Part shown: positions 8,133 to 17,260 of the stretch, piece by piece
How the letters are laid out: every line of letters begins with the position of its first letter
Position numbering within the stretch: position 1 is the first letter of the stretch
DNA from: Alphaproteobacteria bacterium
GTDB lineage: Bacteria > Pseudomonadota > Alphaproteobacteria > RF32 > CAG-239
Assembly: GCA_017465945.1 (NCBI GenBank)
Contig: JAFTVD010000026.1
Span: 52,670-116,669 of the forward strand
Length of the DNA stretch: 64,000 nt
Reading direction: 5' to 3'
Made by a program: the position numbers and the translations under genes
The notes under the pieces: model-generated
Databases searched by the model: none
What the model saw: the letters and a program-made list of their open reading frames with translations, nothing else
What the model was told of the DNA's origin: nothing

Positions 8133-10766
8133 ATGAAAAGAATGTTAATAGATGATACACAACCGGAAGAAACACGTGTTGTTATTGTTGATGGTAATAA
8201 AATTGAAGATGTAGAATTTGAGACATGTTCTAAAAAACAGATAAAAGGTAATATTTTTACAGCAAAAGTAATTAGAATCGAACCATCGTTACAAGCTTGT
8301 TTTATTGATTATGGTGGTAATAGACATGGTTTTTTAGCTTTTGGTGAAATTCATCCTGATTATTATAATATATCTGATGATGTTAAGCAAGAAGTTGAAA
8401 AAGAAGTTGATGAAATTATTGAACGTAAACGCCAATATCAATTAGAACGTCAGGCTGAGCGTGAACGTCGTCGTTTAGAACGTGAACAAAAACGTATAGA
8501 ATATGAAGCTCGCATGGCAATGGAAGCTTTAGAAAAAGAAAATAGTGAATGTTGCTGTAGCGAAGATTGTAGTTGTCGTGATGAAGATGGTCAGTGCAAG
8601 TGTAGCGAAAATGGACATTGTGAATGCGAATGTAACTGCTCTTGTGATGAGAATTGTACATGTAATGACAAAACTGAAGAACAAGATTATTCTGAAAACA
8701 ACGAATTTGATTGCTCTAAAGATGATGTTTTATTTGATAATACTGAAGTTGCCGATACTTGTGTTATTGAAGAAACAAATAAAGAGTTTGTTGATGAAGA
8801 TAATGCAAATATTGAGGCTTTAGATGGTGAAGTTATTGATGATAATAATGAGCAAACAGAAGATGTTGATAATGAAGATGCTATTGATGTAGAAGAAGAA
8901 CTTTCCTCTGAACCAGATGATGAAAGTGAAACTAAAGACACTCGCAAACCTCGTCGCCGTGGAACTAGATTTTTAGGAAGACGAGGAGGATCAAAAGGCA
9001 AATACAAAGTTTCTGCTGATGCTAGCGGTCTTGGTGGTGAATGTGTTGCTGAAGATGTTGATGATGAAGATGATTTTGATGATGAACAATCTGACAGTAT
9101 AGAAAAATCACAAAAAAATTATGACAATGATAATGATTGTGATGATGAAGAGTGTGAAGCAGAAGATACTGAACGTTATCTTGAAATTCAAAGAAAGCTT
9201 ATTTACGCAAGAAAATTGTATCATCGTTCTTCTATTCAAGATGTTATCAAAGAAGGACAAACAGTTTTAGTTCAAGTTGTTAAGGAAGAAAGAGGCAATA
9301 AAGGGGCTGCTTGTACTACTTATTTGTCTTTGGCTGGACGTTATTGTGTATTAATGCCTAATAGAATTAAATCTGGTGGTGTTTCTAGAAAAATTACTAG
9401 TGCTACAGATCGTAAACGCTTAAAAGATTTAATGAAAGAATTACCTCTTAATGATGATATGTCTATGATTATCAGAACAGCTGGTGAAGATAAAAAACGT
9501 GAAGACATTATAAGAGATTATAATTACCTTATTCGTACTTGGAATCATATTCGTCATAGTGCTCTTTGTTCTCATGTTCCTTCTATTATTTATGAAGAAG
9601 GAGATTTGATTAAGCGCGCTCTTCGTGATATGTGCACAAAAGATATTGGTGAAATTATTATTGATGGAGATAAGGCTTATAAAGCTGCAAAAGATTTTGC
9701 GAAAATATTGTCACCAAATTTGAGCAAGAAAATTAAATCTCGTAAGCCCAATGAAATTCCGGTATTCCAACACTATCAAATTGAAAAAGAATTAGATAAA
9801 TTACATAATCCGATTGTTCAACTTGCAAGTGGTGGATATTTGGTTATTAACCCAACAGAAGCCTTGGTTGCAATAGACGTCAACTCTGGGCGTGCAACTC
9901 ATGAAATGGATATTGAAGAAACTGCTCTAAAAACTAACCTTGAGGCTGCTGATGAAATTGCTAGACAGTTAAAACTTCGCAATCTTGCTGGTCTTATTGT
10001 AGTTGACTTTATAGATATGGACGAAGCTTCAAATAATCATGCTGTTGAAAAACGTATGAAAGAAGCTTTAAAGACTGATCGTTCACGTGTACAAGTTGCT
10101 AAGATGAGCATATTTGGTTTGTTAGAAATTTCTCGTCAAAGAATGCACTCTTCTTTTGTTGAGAGTAATTATACTACCTGCCCTTATTGTAAAGGACAAG
10201 GTGTTCAAAGAACAACAGAATCTGGAGCAAATCTTGTTTTAAGAGCTTTAGAAGAAGAAGGTATTAAAAAAGCTTATAATCATTTAGAAGCAAAACTACC
10301 ACAAGAAACAGCTATTTATATTCTAAATCATAAGAGAAGAATTTTAGCTGATTTAGAAGAAAAATATGAAATAGAGATTATTATTTCAGCAGATAGCTCT
10401 ATTAAAAATATTTCTGATTATAAGTTAGAACGTTCTAAAGTGGTTAAAGAAGTTAAAACTCAAGTTGCTGCAACATCTGCATATGAACACGCTTCTTGTA
10501 GAGATGATGTTGAAGATGATGACTTTGATGATGAAGAATATGAAAATGATGTAGAAGAAACATCTAACGAAAATAGACGTCATCACCGTCGTAGATTTGA
10601 CAACAGACGTAAGTCTCGTTCTAAAGGACGTCGTAGAGATAATTACAAAAAAGATAGAAACAATAACTTTGAAACAAGTGAAAATTCTTCGAATAATGTG
10701 GCTGAAGTTAAAGCTGATGAACCTAAAGAAGAAAAGAAAACTTGGTGGAAAAAGCTTATTGGATAA
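8133..10766 (+). CDS. rne: Ribonuclease E/G with Cys-rich and acidic insert
   Basis: 877 residues. Endoribonuclease for rRNA maturation and mRNA decay. The N-terminal S1 domain is interrupted after about residue 90 by a coiled, charged stretch, then a cluster of 14 cysteines in 38 residues (140-177), then a long acidic segment with a short basic patch, and resumes at about 345. Catalytic Mg-binding aspartates fit D582 (in AIDVNSG) and D625 (in IVVDFIDM). The zinc-link motif CPYC is at 683-686. The C-terminus is acidic, then strongly arginine-rich, and ends in a short WWKK motif like those closing other alphaproteobacterial RNase E proteins. Large S1 insertions are known in alphaproteobacterial RNase E; the metallothionein-like cysteine cluster is unusual. 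Confidence 0.95.
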   Translation: MKRMLIDDTQPEETRVVIVDGNKIEDVEFETCSKKQIKGNIFTAKVIRIEPSLQACFIDYGGNRHGFLAFGEIHPDYYNISDDVKQEVEKEVDEIIERKRQYQLERQAERERRRLEREQKRIEYEARMAMEALEKENSECCCSEDCSCRDEDGQCKCSENGHCECECNCSCDENCTCNDKTEEQDYSENNEFDCSKDDVLFDNTEVADTCVIEETNKEFVDEDNANIEALDGEVIDDNNEQTEDVDNEDAIDVEEELSSEPDDESETKDTRKPRRRGTRFLGRRGGSKGKYKVSADASGLGGECVAEDVDDEDDFDDEQSDSIEKSQKNYDNDNDCDDEECEAEDTERYLEIQRKLIYARKLYHRSSIQDVIKEGQTVLVQVVKEERGNKGAACTTYLSLAGRYCVLMPNRIKSGGVSRKITSATDRKRLKDLMKELPLNDDMSMIIRTAGEDKKREDIIRDYNYLIRTWNHIRHSALCSHVPSIIYEEGDLIKRALRDMCTKDIGEIIIDGDKAYKAAKDFAKILSPNLSKKIKSRKPNEIPVFQHYQIEKELDKLHNPIVQLASGGYLVINPTEALVAIDVNSGRATHEMDIEETALKTNLEAADEIARQLKLRNLAGLIVVDFIDMDEASNNHAVEKRMKEALKTDRSRVQVAKMSIFGLLEISRQRMHSSFVESNYTTCPYCKGQGVQRTTESGANLVLRALEEEGIKKAYNHLEAKLPQETAIYILNHKRRILADLEEKYEIEIIISADSSIKNISDYKLERSKVVKEVKTQVAATSAYEHASCRDDVEDDDFDDEEYENDVEETSNENRRHHRRRFDNRRKSRSKGRRRDNYKKDRNNNFETSENSSNNVAEVKADEPKEEKKTWWKKLIG

Positions 10767-10786
10767 TTGTTTATTTTATGGTTTAA

Positions 10787-10820
10787 AATCCCTAAAGAAA
10801 AATCTTTAGGGATTTTTTTT
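10787..10820 (+). terminator. Intrinsic terminator after the RNase E/G gene
   Basis: 12-bp stem (aatccctaaaga / tctttagggatt) with a 4-A loop, followed by a T run. It reaches into the stop codon of the convergent peptidase gene. Confidence 0.9.
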
Positions 10821-11718
10821 AACGATCTTTAATAGTCAATTGAGGATTTTTTTCTTTATTCTGTTCTATTTTTCTTGCATTCCATTCAATATCATATACA
10901 GAGCTTGGATATTGAGTTGGTGTACTATTATTGTCATAATCATATGCTTTTATCATCAACTCTAAAAGTTTTCGTCGTTGAACTAATGTTGGATGAGGGT
11001 TATCTTCTTTATGTGATGCTAACTCTCTTTCCTCAAATTCTTTTAGCTTAGTTAGTGATGGAGCTAGACTATATCCTGCGCCAATACATAATGCTGTACC
11101 AAAAGCATCGCAAAAATTTTCAACTTCCCAACCGTTTGAAGAGTAGCCAATTTGATTTGGTGATGTTTTGCTACTTCTATTTTCGTGTTCTATTGCATGG
11201 GCTAACTCATGCCCTATTGTTCTTGCTAAACCATCTTCATTATATAAGTTTGGAAATTTTTGATTATAGTAAAAATGCCCAGCACATAAATCAATATAAA
11301 GCTCTTTTGTTAACGGATTATAACCATCAAAACCAGCATCATCAGCAAGTTGCTTATGTACTCCTACTAACACTTTCTTACCTTTTAAAAATTCTTTTAA
11401 ACGTTTTGATGCTTGATTATTTCCATTTATTAATCTTTTTATTATTTTTTCAGTCATTCTTTGAGCAAATCCTTGCTGTGGGGTTCCTTTTTTAAAATAT
11501 CTATCACTTTCATAAATTTCAATTTTACTCTTTTGTAGTTCGGATATTGTTATCGGACGTTTTTTGGCATGTTTATATGCTTTTTTAGAAGAAACTGTAC
11601 CATGAGCTTTTATTAGGCGTTGCGCTGTAATGGGTAAATCACCAAAACATTCATCCCAAAGTGATGTAACTTCTTGATGTAGACTTCTATTTAATTTATT
11701 AAAACTTTTTTCTTCCAT
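10819..11718 (-). CDS. HExxH zinc metallopeptidase, unassigned family
   Basis: 299 residues from the ATG at 11718, which has a GGGAG site; the frame is open for 35 more codons upstream, but that stretch covers the plsC terminator. The motif HELAH (170-174) is followed by ENFCD at 200-204, the ExxxD-type third ligand arrangement of gluzincins such as M48. No signal peptide or membrane segment is seen, so it may act in the cytoplasm or on the product of another gene. Beyond the zinc site I do not recognise the family. It is downstream of plsC on the same strand but separated by a terminator. Confidence 0.7.
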   Translation of the reverse strand: MEEKSFNKLNRSLHQEVTSLWDECFGDLPITAQRLIKAHGTVSSKKAYKHAKKRPITISELQKSKIEIYESDRYFKKGTPQQGFAQRMTEKIIKRLINGNNQASKRLKEFLKGKKVLVGVHKQLADDAGFDGYNPLTKELYIDLCAGHFYYNQKFPNLYNEDGLARTIGHELAHAIEHENRSSKTSPNQIGYSSNGWEVENFCDAFGTALCIGAGYSLAPSLTKLKEFEERELASHKEDNPHPTLVQRRKLLELMIKAYDYDNNSTPTQYPSSVYDIEWNARKIEQNKEKNPQLTIKDR

Positions 11719-11775
11719 ATAGCATCTCCCTTTCATAATAATTAATTTACTACAAAACACTGACATTATCAAGTA

Positions 11776-11806
11776 AAAAAAAGGAGGCTTTACACCTCCT
11801 TTTTTT
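11776..11806 (-). terminator. Intrinsic terminator after plsC
   Basis: On the minus strand, a stem with core AGGAGG / CCTCCT flanked by A and T runs, loop of 7 bases, ending in a T run. It immediately follows, and partly overlaps, the plsC stop codon. Confidence 0.85.
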
Positions 11807-12524
11807 AAGCTATTTTTTGGCAAGTAGTTTCAATTTTATCTTGCAAAGCTTCCATGAACTCTTTTTTGTTTTTATAATCAGAAACTCGCATTGGCGGTAA
11901 AAATTCGAAAATAACTTTACCTGGACGGCGAATAAATGAGGCCTTTGACCAACATAAATCAGAGTTTAGTGCAACAGGTACTATTGGCATATCAAGACCT
12001 TCTGCTAAAAAGACTATTCCTGATTTATAGCCTTTTACTTGCAAGTGTTTACAACGTGTTCCTTCTGGGAAAATTATGATATTTCTCCCCTTTTTCACCC
12101 TATCTTTTGCCTCTTTTAGCATACCTTTCATTGCTTTTGCCCCTGCACCTCTATCTATTGGTATCATTCCATAAAGAGCTTGCCCCCATCCAAAAAGTGG
12201 AATATAGGTTAATTCTTTTTTTAAGACAAATACAGAATTTTTGATTATGCCAGTGTAGGCATAAGTTTCAAATGCGGATTCATGTTTTGAAGCAAATATA
12301 AACCCTGGTTTTATATACTCTTTTCCCCTAACCTCAATTTCTATTCCACATAATTTTAACATAGGTTTAAATATTATAGGGTGAAGATGGTTATCCCAAA
12401 GTGATATCATTTTCTTTCTTGAGAATATTCCAACAGATATTGCTATTGCAAAGCCGAGCATTAAGCTTGGGTAAAAATATAAATTTGCTACAGTTGAACG
12501 TAAAATTAATTTTATTTTATTCAT
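11805..12524 (-). CDS. plsC: 1-acyl-sn-glycerol-3-phosphate acyltransferase
   Basis: 239 residues. Makes phosphatidic acid from lysophosphatidic acid at the inner membrane. The acyltransferase motif is KHESAFET (H81 with E86, the HX4E form common in a large PlsC subgroup), followed by FPEGTR (152-157) and the PIVPVALN motif. A hydrophobic N-terminal segment anchors it. Its start is one base after the stop of the WbsX-DUF218 gene, so the two are translationally coupled. A YdcF-family gene directly before plsC is a recurring alphaproteobacterial arrangement. Confidence 0.9.
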   Translation of the reverse strand: MNKIKLILRSTVANLYFYPSLMLGFAIAISVGIFSRKKMISLWDNHLHPIIFKPMLKLCGIEIEVRGKEYIKPGFIFASKHESAFETYAYTGIIKNSVFVLKKELTYIPLFGWGQALYGMIPIDRGAGAKAMKGMLKEAKDRVKKGRNIIIFPEGTRCKHLQVKGYKSGIVFLAEGLDMPIVPVALNSDLCWSKASFIRRPGKVIFEFLPPMRVSDYKNKKEFMEALQDKIETTCQKIA

Positions 12525-12525
12525 T

Positions 12526-14301
12526 TTATAATCCTAACACTTTATATTGAAAAAATACGATTAAAAACTTGGTATATTCTAATGCCAAAAATTTGAAACT
12601 CTTTATGTTCTTCCACCATTTATTAGATACAAAATCTGAAGGAGTTGGATAGTATTTTATTTCTTTATTTTTTACAATGTGTTCTATTTCAAGTTTTGCC
12701 CTTGGAATATGATAGTATGAAGTAACAATATAAATTTTATTGATATTATGTTTATTGGACCATTCTTTTATTTCTTTAGCATTACCTACGGTGTCTTTTG
12801 CTTTATATCCTAAATCTATTGGTAATACACTTTCTAATTTTACATCTTCACGAGCGGTAATTAGATTTAATGTTGTTCCTCTTCTTACCCCTGATATTAA
12901 CATACGCTCACCTTTTCCTTGGTTTAACAATTCTATTGCTTTGGATATACGATTGCTACCTCCTGTAAGTACAGCAATTCCTGACATATCAACATCTATA
13001 TTATGAGGTATAAAATTATTTTCTAAAACTTTTCTTGTTGTATCTAAATATGCGTAACCATATTTTATATCTGGTTCTAGCATTGCTCCTTCTGCCCATT
13101 CATTCCAAGCATTAATAAATACTATACGTTCATCTTTATTATTTTTTAATGCTTCGTTAATTGCGTATTGGAGCCATGTTCCATAGACATTAGGGGTTGT
13201 TCCTTCAAAAATAAGTGCTCCCGTATATGCTTTTCTTGAAGAATTATCCCACCTTGGGAAAACGGTTCTAAATGTTTTATATTTATAGTCCTTTTTTTGT
13301 TTACCTAATGAGATGAACTCTTCCCAATTAAAAACTTCTATTTCTGATGTTTCATCTATTCTTTGAATTTCTTTTTCTTGCAAACCTTGAATGTTATCTA
13401 TTTCAAACTCCATAACAGCATCAAGGCCCCAATCTTTTGGGTTATCGTAAAAATTAAATTGTTTTGTTGCTATAATATATGGTTCATTAACTCCTTTAGA
13501 CTTGGTATAATTTCTTAAATAATCTGTAAATTCAACAAATAATTCTTTGGAAAATATCCCTGGTCTATATACGATAAATAGTGGACGATTGTTTATTTTT
13601 ATATATCGCTCATCTTTAAAAAACTCGACCAAATCTTTAGAGAAATTTTCAAAATCATCTTTAGTAAATGTTTGCTCTATAAGTAACTCACTATTTCCAC
13701 CATCCCAACGTTTAGACCAGTTTTCATTAGCCCAATGGATACAAAATGGAAAATTCAAATTTTTATCATTTAGATAATTGTATACCGGTTTTTCCATTAA
13801 TTTTTTACCTGAAAACCAGTAATAATAGAAAGCAAAACCAGATATTCCGTAGTTTTTAGCTAATTCTATTTGGCGATACATTATGTCTGTATGACTTAAA
13901 TCGTAAAAACCAACATCTATTGGAAGCTTTGGTTGGTAATGTCCCTTATACAGAGGCTTTGATTTTGTTACATTAGTCCACTCAGTAAAACCTCTTCCAT
14001 GCCAATCATTATTTTCTTTAAATTGGTGAAACTGAGGCAAATAAAGAGCTATCAAGCGAACATCAAAATTTTTATTTAAGTCATATTCTTTATAAGCTAC
14101 AAAATCGTTATTTTCTTTATCAAATAAGCTTTGTATGTATTCTTTATGGATATTTTCTGTACTTTCTTGCTTTAGAGATGTTTGCAAAGATGAAGAATAT
14201 GAATTTATATGATGATGAAAAATAATAAAACCAACGAACCACAGCAAAACAAGAGATAACATAATCCCTAGTATTTTTTTGAATTTCGTATTAAAAAACA
14301 T
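12526..14301 (-). CDS. YdcF/DUF218 protein with an inserted WbsX glycosyl domain
   Basis: 591 residues from ATG 14301 (AGGAA site; a TTG six bases upstream is less likely). Order: one N-terminal membrane segment (about 10-30), a WbsX-type domain (about 80-425, with ALYLPQFH near its start and the INAWNEWAEG signature near residue 400), then a DUF218/YdcF domain (about 440-590, with LTGG and TSYYHIPRA motifs). In ordinary YdcF proteins the membrane anchor leads straight to DUF218, so the WbsX domain looks inserted between them. WbsX domains occur in O-antigen and capsule clusters; DUF218 proteins act on envelope precursors. Both would face the periplasm. The function of the fusion is unknown. 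Confidence 0.85.
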   Translation of the reverse strand: MFFNTKFKKILGIMLSLVLLWFVGFIIFHHHINSYSSSLQTSLKQESTENIHKEYIQSLFDKENNDFVAYKEYDLNKNFDVRLIALYLPQFHQFKENNDWHGRGFTEWTNVTKSKPLYKGHYQPKLPIDVGFYDLSHTDIMYRQIELAKNYGISGFAFYYYWFSGKKLMEKPVYNYLNDKNLNFPFCIHWANENWSKRWDGGNSELLIEQTFTKDDFENFSKDLVEFFKDERYIKINNRPLFIVYRPGIFSKELFVEFTDYLRNYTKSKGVNEPYIIATKQFNFYDNPKDWGLDAVMEFEIDNIQGLQEKEIQRIDETSEIEVFNWEEFISLGKQKKDYKYKTFRTVFPRWDNSSRKAYTGALIFEGTTPNVYGTWLQYAINEALKNNKDERIVFINAWNEWAEGAMLEPDIKYGYAYLDTTRKVLENNFIPHNIDVDMSGIAVLTGGSNRISKAIELLNQGKGERMLISGVRRGTTLNLITAREDVKLESVLPIDLGYKAKDTVGNAKEIKEWSNKHNINKIYIVTSYYHIPRAKLEIEHIVKNKEIKYYPTPSDFVSNKWWKNIKSFKFLALEYTKFLIVFFQYKVLGL

Positions 14302-14405
14302 AGCCAATTCCTATTTGATAATAACTTTTTTTAGTTTACTTGTTTTTATTTAGCTAGATATAGTTTTTTTATATTTCTCCACAGAATTACTCTAGTATTT
14401 TAACA

Positions 14406-14434
14406 TTGACAATTTTTTCATATTTGTATATTTT
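14406..14434 (+). promoter_or_regulatory. Promoter of the orphan gene at 14480
   Basis: TTGACA (consensus), 17-base spacer, TATTTT. The remaining leader is almost purely A and T and has no Shine-Dalgarno sequence next to the start codon. Confidence 0.6.
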
Positions 14435-14479
14435 TGAGGTGTTTTAATATTTTTATGTTTAATTTAATAATAAATAATT

Positions 14480-15349
14480 ATGGAAAAAGAGTTAGGTTTT
14501 ATAGATAATGAAGAACAATTTTTGGATGTTGATGAAGAAATTTGCCCAATAGATGATAATATCAAAGCCTTTGAATTTTTCGAATCTGTTGGCTTTGAAG
14601 ACGATATTGTTATAGCTCCTTGCAGTATTGGTTTTGTCAATGATAAGGAGGATGAATTTCTTCTTTTTTGGATTGCTATTGATAAAACAAATAAGCGTAA
14701 TCCTGCTATTGTCTCAGCTTTTAATATAGATGATAAGAGCATATTCAAAGAATTAGATGCATGTAAAATAAAATGTATATCTTCTGACTGTTACTTTGTT
14801 TGGAATAGTGAATTATACTATTTAGTTTATACTAAAACAGGTAATGTTGCTATTAAAAAAGTTAATGGTTTGTGGACAGAAAGCGAAATGAATATGTTTA
14901 TGTCTCTAAAAGAACCTGATATATTTCACCCGCAAATCTATCCGGTAGAACTCTTTTCAAAAAGCAAACATCAGTTTATTACCGCTGTTTGGGCTATTGA
15001 AGATAATTGTAACGAAAAATTTATTTGGTTTCCTATTTGTTGGGATGATTTTTCGCTTTGGAAAAAATTTCCGGCAAGTGATATAGATATGTTTCCTCTT
15101 AATATTGGAGATGTAACAAGGGCTGGAAATATTGTGTTTGAGGTTAAATACAATAAAGACATTGGTTTTCATGTTGAAAAAACCTCAAAACCATTAAGCG
15201 ACTATCATCTTGCAAAAGATTTGAGAAATTTAGAAAAACCTAAAAAAGCTCATAGAAACATTGACTTTTCTCCTAAAATTGAAGAAATAAGTTGCATTTC
15301 CAAAGATGGTAAATCAAGAGTAATTCAACTTTTTCCTGAAGCAGATTAA
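14480..15349 (+). CDS. Hypothetical protein, 289 residues
   Basis: I do not recognise the family. The protein is soluble, acidic at the N-terminus, rich in aromatic residues and seems to be mainly beta-structured (repeated FVWNSELYYL-like strands). No signal peptide. It has its own consensus promoter and a terminator shared with the convergent dut gene, so it is a single-gene unit. It lacks a Shine-Dalgarno sequence. Confidence 0.75.
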   Translation: MEKELGFIDNEEQFLDVDEEICPIDDNIKAFEFFESVGFEDDIVIAPCSIGFVNDKEDEFLLFWIAIDKTNKRNPAIVSAFNIDDKSIFKELDACKIKCISSDCYFVWNSELYYLVYTKTGNVAIKKVNGLWTESEMNMFMSLKEPDIFHPQIYPVELFSKSKHQFITAVWAIEDNCNEKFIWFPICWDDFSLWKKFPASDIDMFPLNIGDVTRAGNIVFEVKYNKDIGFHVEKTSKPLSDYHLAKDLRNLEKPKKAHRNIDFSPKIEEISCISKDGKSRVIQLFPEAD

Positions 15350-15379
15350 AAAAAGTCCCTTTAAAAGGGACTTTTTTTA
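15350..15379. terminator. Bidirectional terminator between orphan gene and dut
   Basis: Stem aaaagtccctt / aagggactttt with a 3-base loop, A run on one side and T run on the other. It serves both convergent genes. Confidence 0.9.
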
Positions 15380-15889
15380 TTTTGTGGTAGAGCCAAGACC
15401 TCCATTTCTTATATCTTCAACTTTGTCATCATAAGTTATACCAAAGGGGAGTAAAATTCCTTGGCAAATTGATTGAGTTTCTTTGATTTGGAGTATTTTA
15501 GGTGATTTAGAATCGTTAGTTAATTTTACAAAAATATGCCCTTCATTATCTGAATAATAGTAATCACTATCTATTATTCCTGTGGTATTATCTAATTGAA
15601 GACGATATTTAAAACCAAGACCAGATTTTGGAAAAACGCCCAAAAACCACCCCTCTTCTATTTTTATTCTTACACCTGTTGGAAGTAGTATTGTTTCATT
15701 TGATGATAAATTAAACGCTATTGGTGAGAAAAAGTCATAACCTGCTGAACCTTTGGTTGCACGTATTGGAAGTTTAATATTATCATAAATTTCTTTTATT
15801 CTCTCTTTATTGTCTGTTGGGTATAGTTTTTGCCATGAAATCAAAAATTCATTAAAACTTACTTTTTCAAATTGTGCTATACGATTCAT
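15377..15889 (-). CDS. dut: dUTP diphosphatase (trimeric type)
   Basis: 170 residues. Converts dUTP to dUMP, keeping uracil out of DNA. Motifs of the trimeric family in order: SAGYDFFSP (motif 1), PKSGLGFKY (motif 2), GIIDSDYYY (motif 3, with the nucleotide-binding Asp), and the C-terminal RNGGLGST (motif 5). It carries about 35 extra N-terminal residues compared with typical 150-residue enzymes, and motif 3 has an extra short loop, closer to viral and mitochondrial-like variants than to the classic bacterial Dut. Start has an AGGAG site. Confidence 0.85.
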   Translation of the reverse strand: MNRIAQFEKVSFNEFLISWQKLYPTDNKERIKEIYDNIKLPIRATKGSAGYDFFSPIAFNLSSNETILLPTGVRIKIEEGWFLGVFPKSGLGFKYRLQLDNTTGIIDSDYYYSDNEGHIFVKLTNDSKSPKILQIKETQSICQGILLPFGITYDDKVEDIRNGGLGSTTK

Positions 15890-15972
15890 ATTACTCTCCT
15901 ATTTTTTTAATAGGTTATTTAATTTATTATTTTTAGCAAGAAAATCTTTTTATTTACTCAATAAAATACATA

Positions 15973-15987
15973 GAACAAAAGTAAAAC
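15973..15987. promoter_or_regulatory. LexA-like site upstream of umuC
   Basis: GAAC-N7-AAAC, one mismatch from the alphaproteobacterial LexA box GAAC-N7-GAAC. It ends 5 bases before the -35 of the umuC promoter, where a repressor could block RNA polymerase. Confidence 0.5.
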
Positions 15988-15992
15988 ATCTG

Positions 15993-16021
15993 TTGACAAA
16001 TTGGTTTAAAATTGTTATTTA
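15993..16021 (+). promoter_or_regulatory. Promoter of umuC
   Basis: TTGACA, 17-base spacer, TATTTA, about 35 bases before the start codon. Confidence 0.65.
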
Positions 16022-16056
16022 GGTATTAGATTTTAAATGTTTTTGGAAAATGTTTT

Positions 16057-17208
16057 ATGAAACGCTATATAGCCCTTATAGATTGCGACTGTTTTTTTGT
16101 TTCTGCCGAGAGAGCTTTTAATCCTAAACTTGAAGGTAGAGCTGTTGCTGTGTTGTCTAATAATGATGGGTGTGTGGTTTCTCGCTCAAAAGAGGCTAAA
16201 GCGATGGGGCTTAAAATGGGCGAACCTTATTTTATGGCTAAACATAGTCATCCTGATATTTTATATGTTAGAGCTAATCATGAATTATATCAAAAAATAT
16301 CAAATAAGGTTATGAATAAGCTCAAAAGTTTTACCGATGAAGTAGAAGTTTGCTCTGTTGATGAGGCATATATGGATTTGAGTTCTACTAGATTATTATA
16401 TGGTAATAACTTTATAAAAACTGCAAAAATGATTAGAGAGATACTTTATAAAGAGCTACATATACCTGTTTCTATTGGAATTTCTACGACGAAAACTCTT
16501 GCAAAGCTTGCAAGTGATAAGGCAAAATCAAGTGGTGGTATATTTGTTATCGGAAATGCAAAAAGAAATAAAGTGTTAAGCCAAACGCTTATTTCTGATA
16601 TTTCAGGGGTTGGAAAAAAATTAGGCGAAAAAATGCGACAAGAGTGTATATTTACTGCACTTGACTTTATATCTCGTCCTGATTACTGGATTAGAGCAGA
16701 ATTTCATAAACATGGAATGGATTTGAAAAATGAGCTTAATGGCATTTCTTTATTTAAGGTTGAAAAAGAACACAAAGCCCCTATTTCTATTCAACAAACA
16801 TCTGCTTTGAAAGAATTTTCAACAGATATTGAGGTTTTAAAAAATGATTTAATTGGTCATATTAGAAAAGCATGCAAAAAGGCAAGAAGTGAGAACGCTA
16901 AAGCTCAAATGATAGAAGTTATGCTTCGTGATAAAGGGTTTAGAGTTATAACACAAAAAATTAAACTTGATATTGCAACAAACCAAGAGATAGAAATTAT
17001 ACCTATTGCAATAAAACTTCTAAATCAGCTTTATAATCCGGTGGTTGTTTGGCGAAGTGTGGGTATTACATTATTAAATTTAATTTATGATGATGTTGTG
17101 CAAAATGATTTATTTAATAAACCTAAAAAAAGTGATGATAGACTTGGCAAAGTGCTTGATAATTTAGAAAAAAAATTTGGAAAAGATATTATTAAAATTG
17201 GCAAATAA
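16057..17208 (+). CDS. umuC: Y-family DNA polymerase, UmuC-type
   Basis: 383 residues. Error-prone translesion polymerase. Metal-binding residues are D9 (ALIDCDCFF) and D102-E103 (SVDEAYMD), and NNDGCVVSRS is typical of UmuC rather than DinB. The usual UmuC has about 420 residues; this one stops early and lacks the C-terminal DUF4113 region. No umuD lies next to it, so it either works alone or relies on a UmuD encoded elsewhere. A LexA-like box and a strong promoter precede it, consistent with SOS induction. Confidence 0.9.
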   Translation: MKRYIALIDCDCFFVSAERAFNPKLEGRAVAVLSNNDGCVVSRSKEAKAMGLKMGEPYFMAKHSHPDILYVRANHELYQKISNKVMNKLKSFTDEVEVCSVDEAYMDLSSTRLLYGNNFIKTAKMIREILYKELHIPVSIGISTTKTLAKLASDKAKSSGGIFVIGNAKRNKVLSQTLISDISGVGKKLGEKMRQECIFTALDFISRPDYWIRAEFHKHGMDLKNELNGISLFKVEKEHKAPISIQQTSALKEFSTDIEVLKNDLIGHIRKACKKARSENAKAQMIEVMLRDKGFRVITQKIKLDIATNQEIEIIPIAIKLLNQLYNPVVVWRSVGITLLNLIYDDVVQNDLFNKPKKSDDRLGKVLDNLEKKFGKDIIKIGK

Positions 17209-17242
17209 AAAAGGTTCTCGATGCTTAAAGCATCGGGAACCT
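17205..17242 (-). terminator. Intrinsic terminator after the SPFH gene
   Basis: 13-bp stem (arms 17212-17224 and 17230-17242, one G-T pair, loop of 5). The T run is on the minus strand and overlaps the umuC stop codon, so it terminates the SPFH gene; umuC has no T run on its side. Confidence 0.85.
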
Positions 17243-17260
17243 AATTGATAGGGATTGTCC

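Noticed and set aside
11055..11495. 146-codon frame opposite the HExxH peptidase
   Set aside because: Low-complexity product, no start signals; the minus-strand gene has a clear motif and ribosome binding site.
11719..11823. 35-codon upstream extension of the HExxH peptidase frame
   Set aside because: It overlaps the plsC terminator, while a good ribosome binding site precedes the ATG at 11718.
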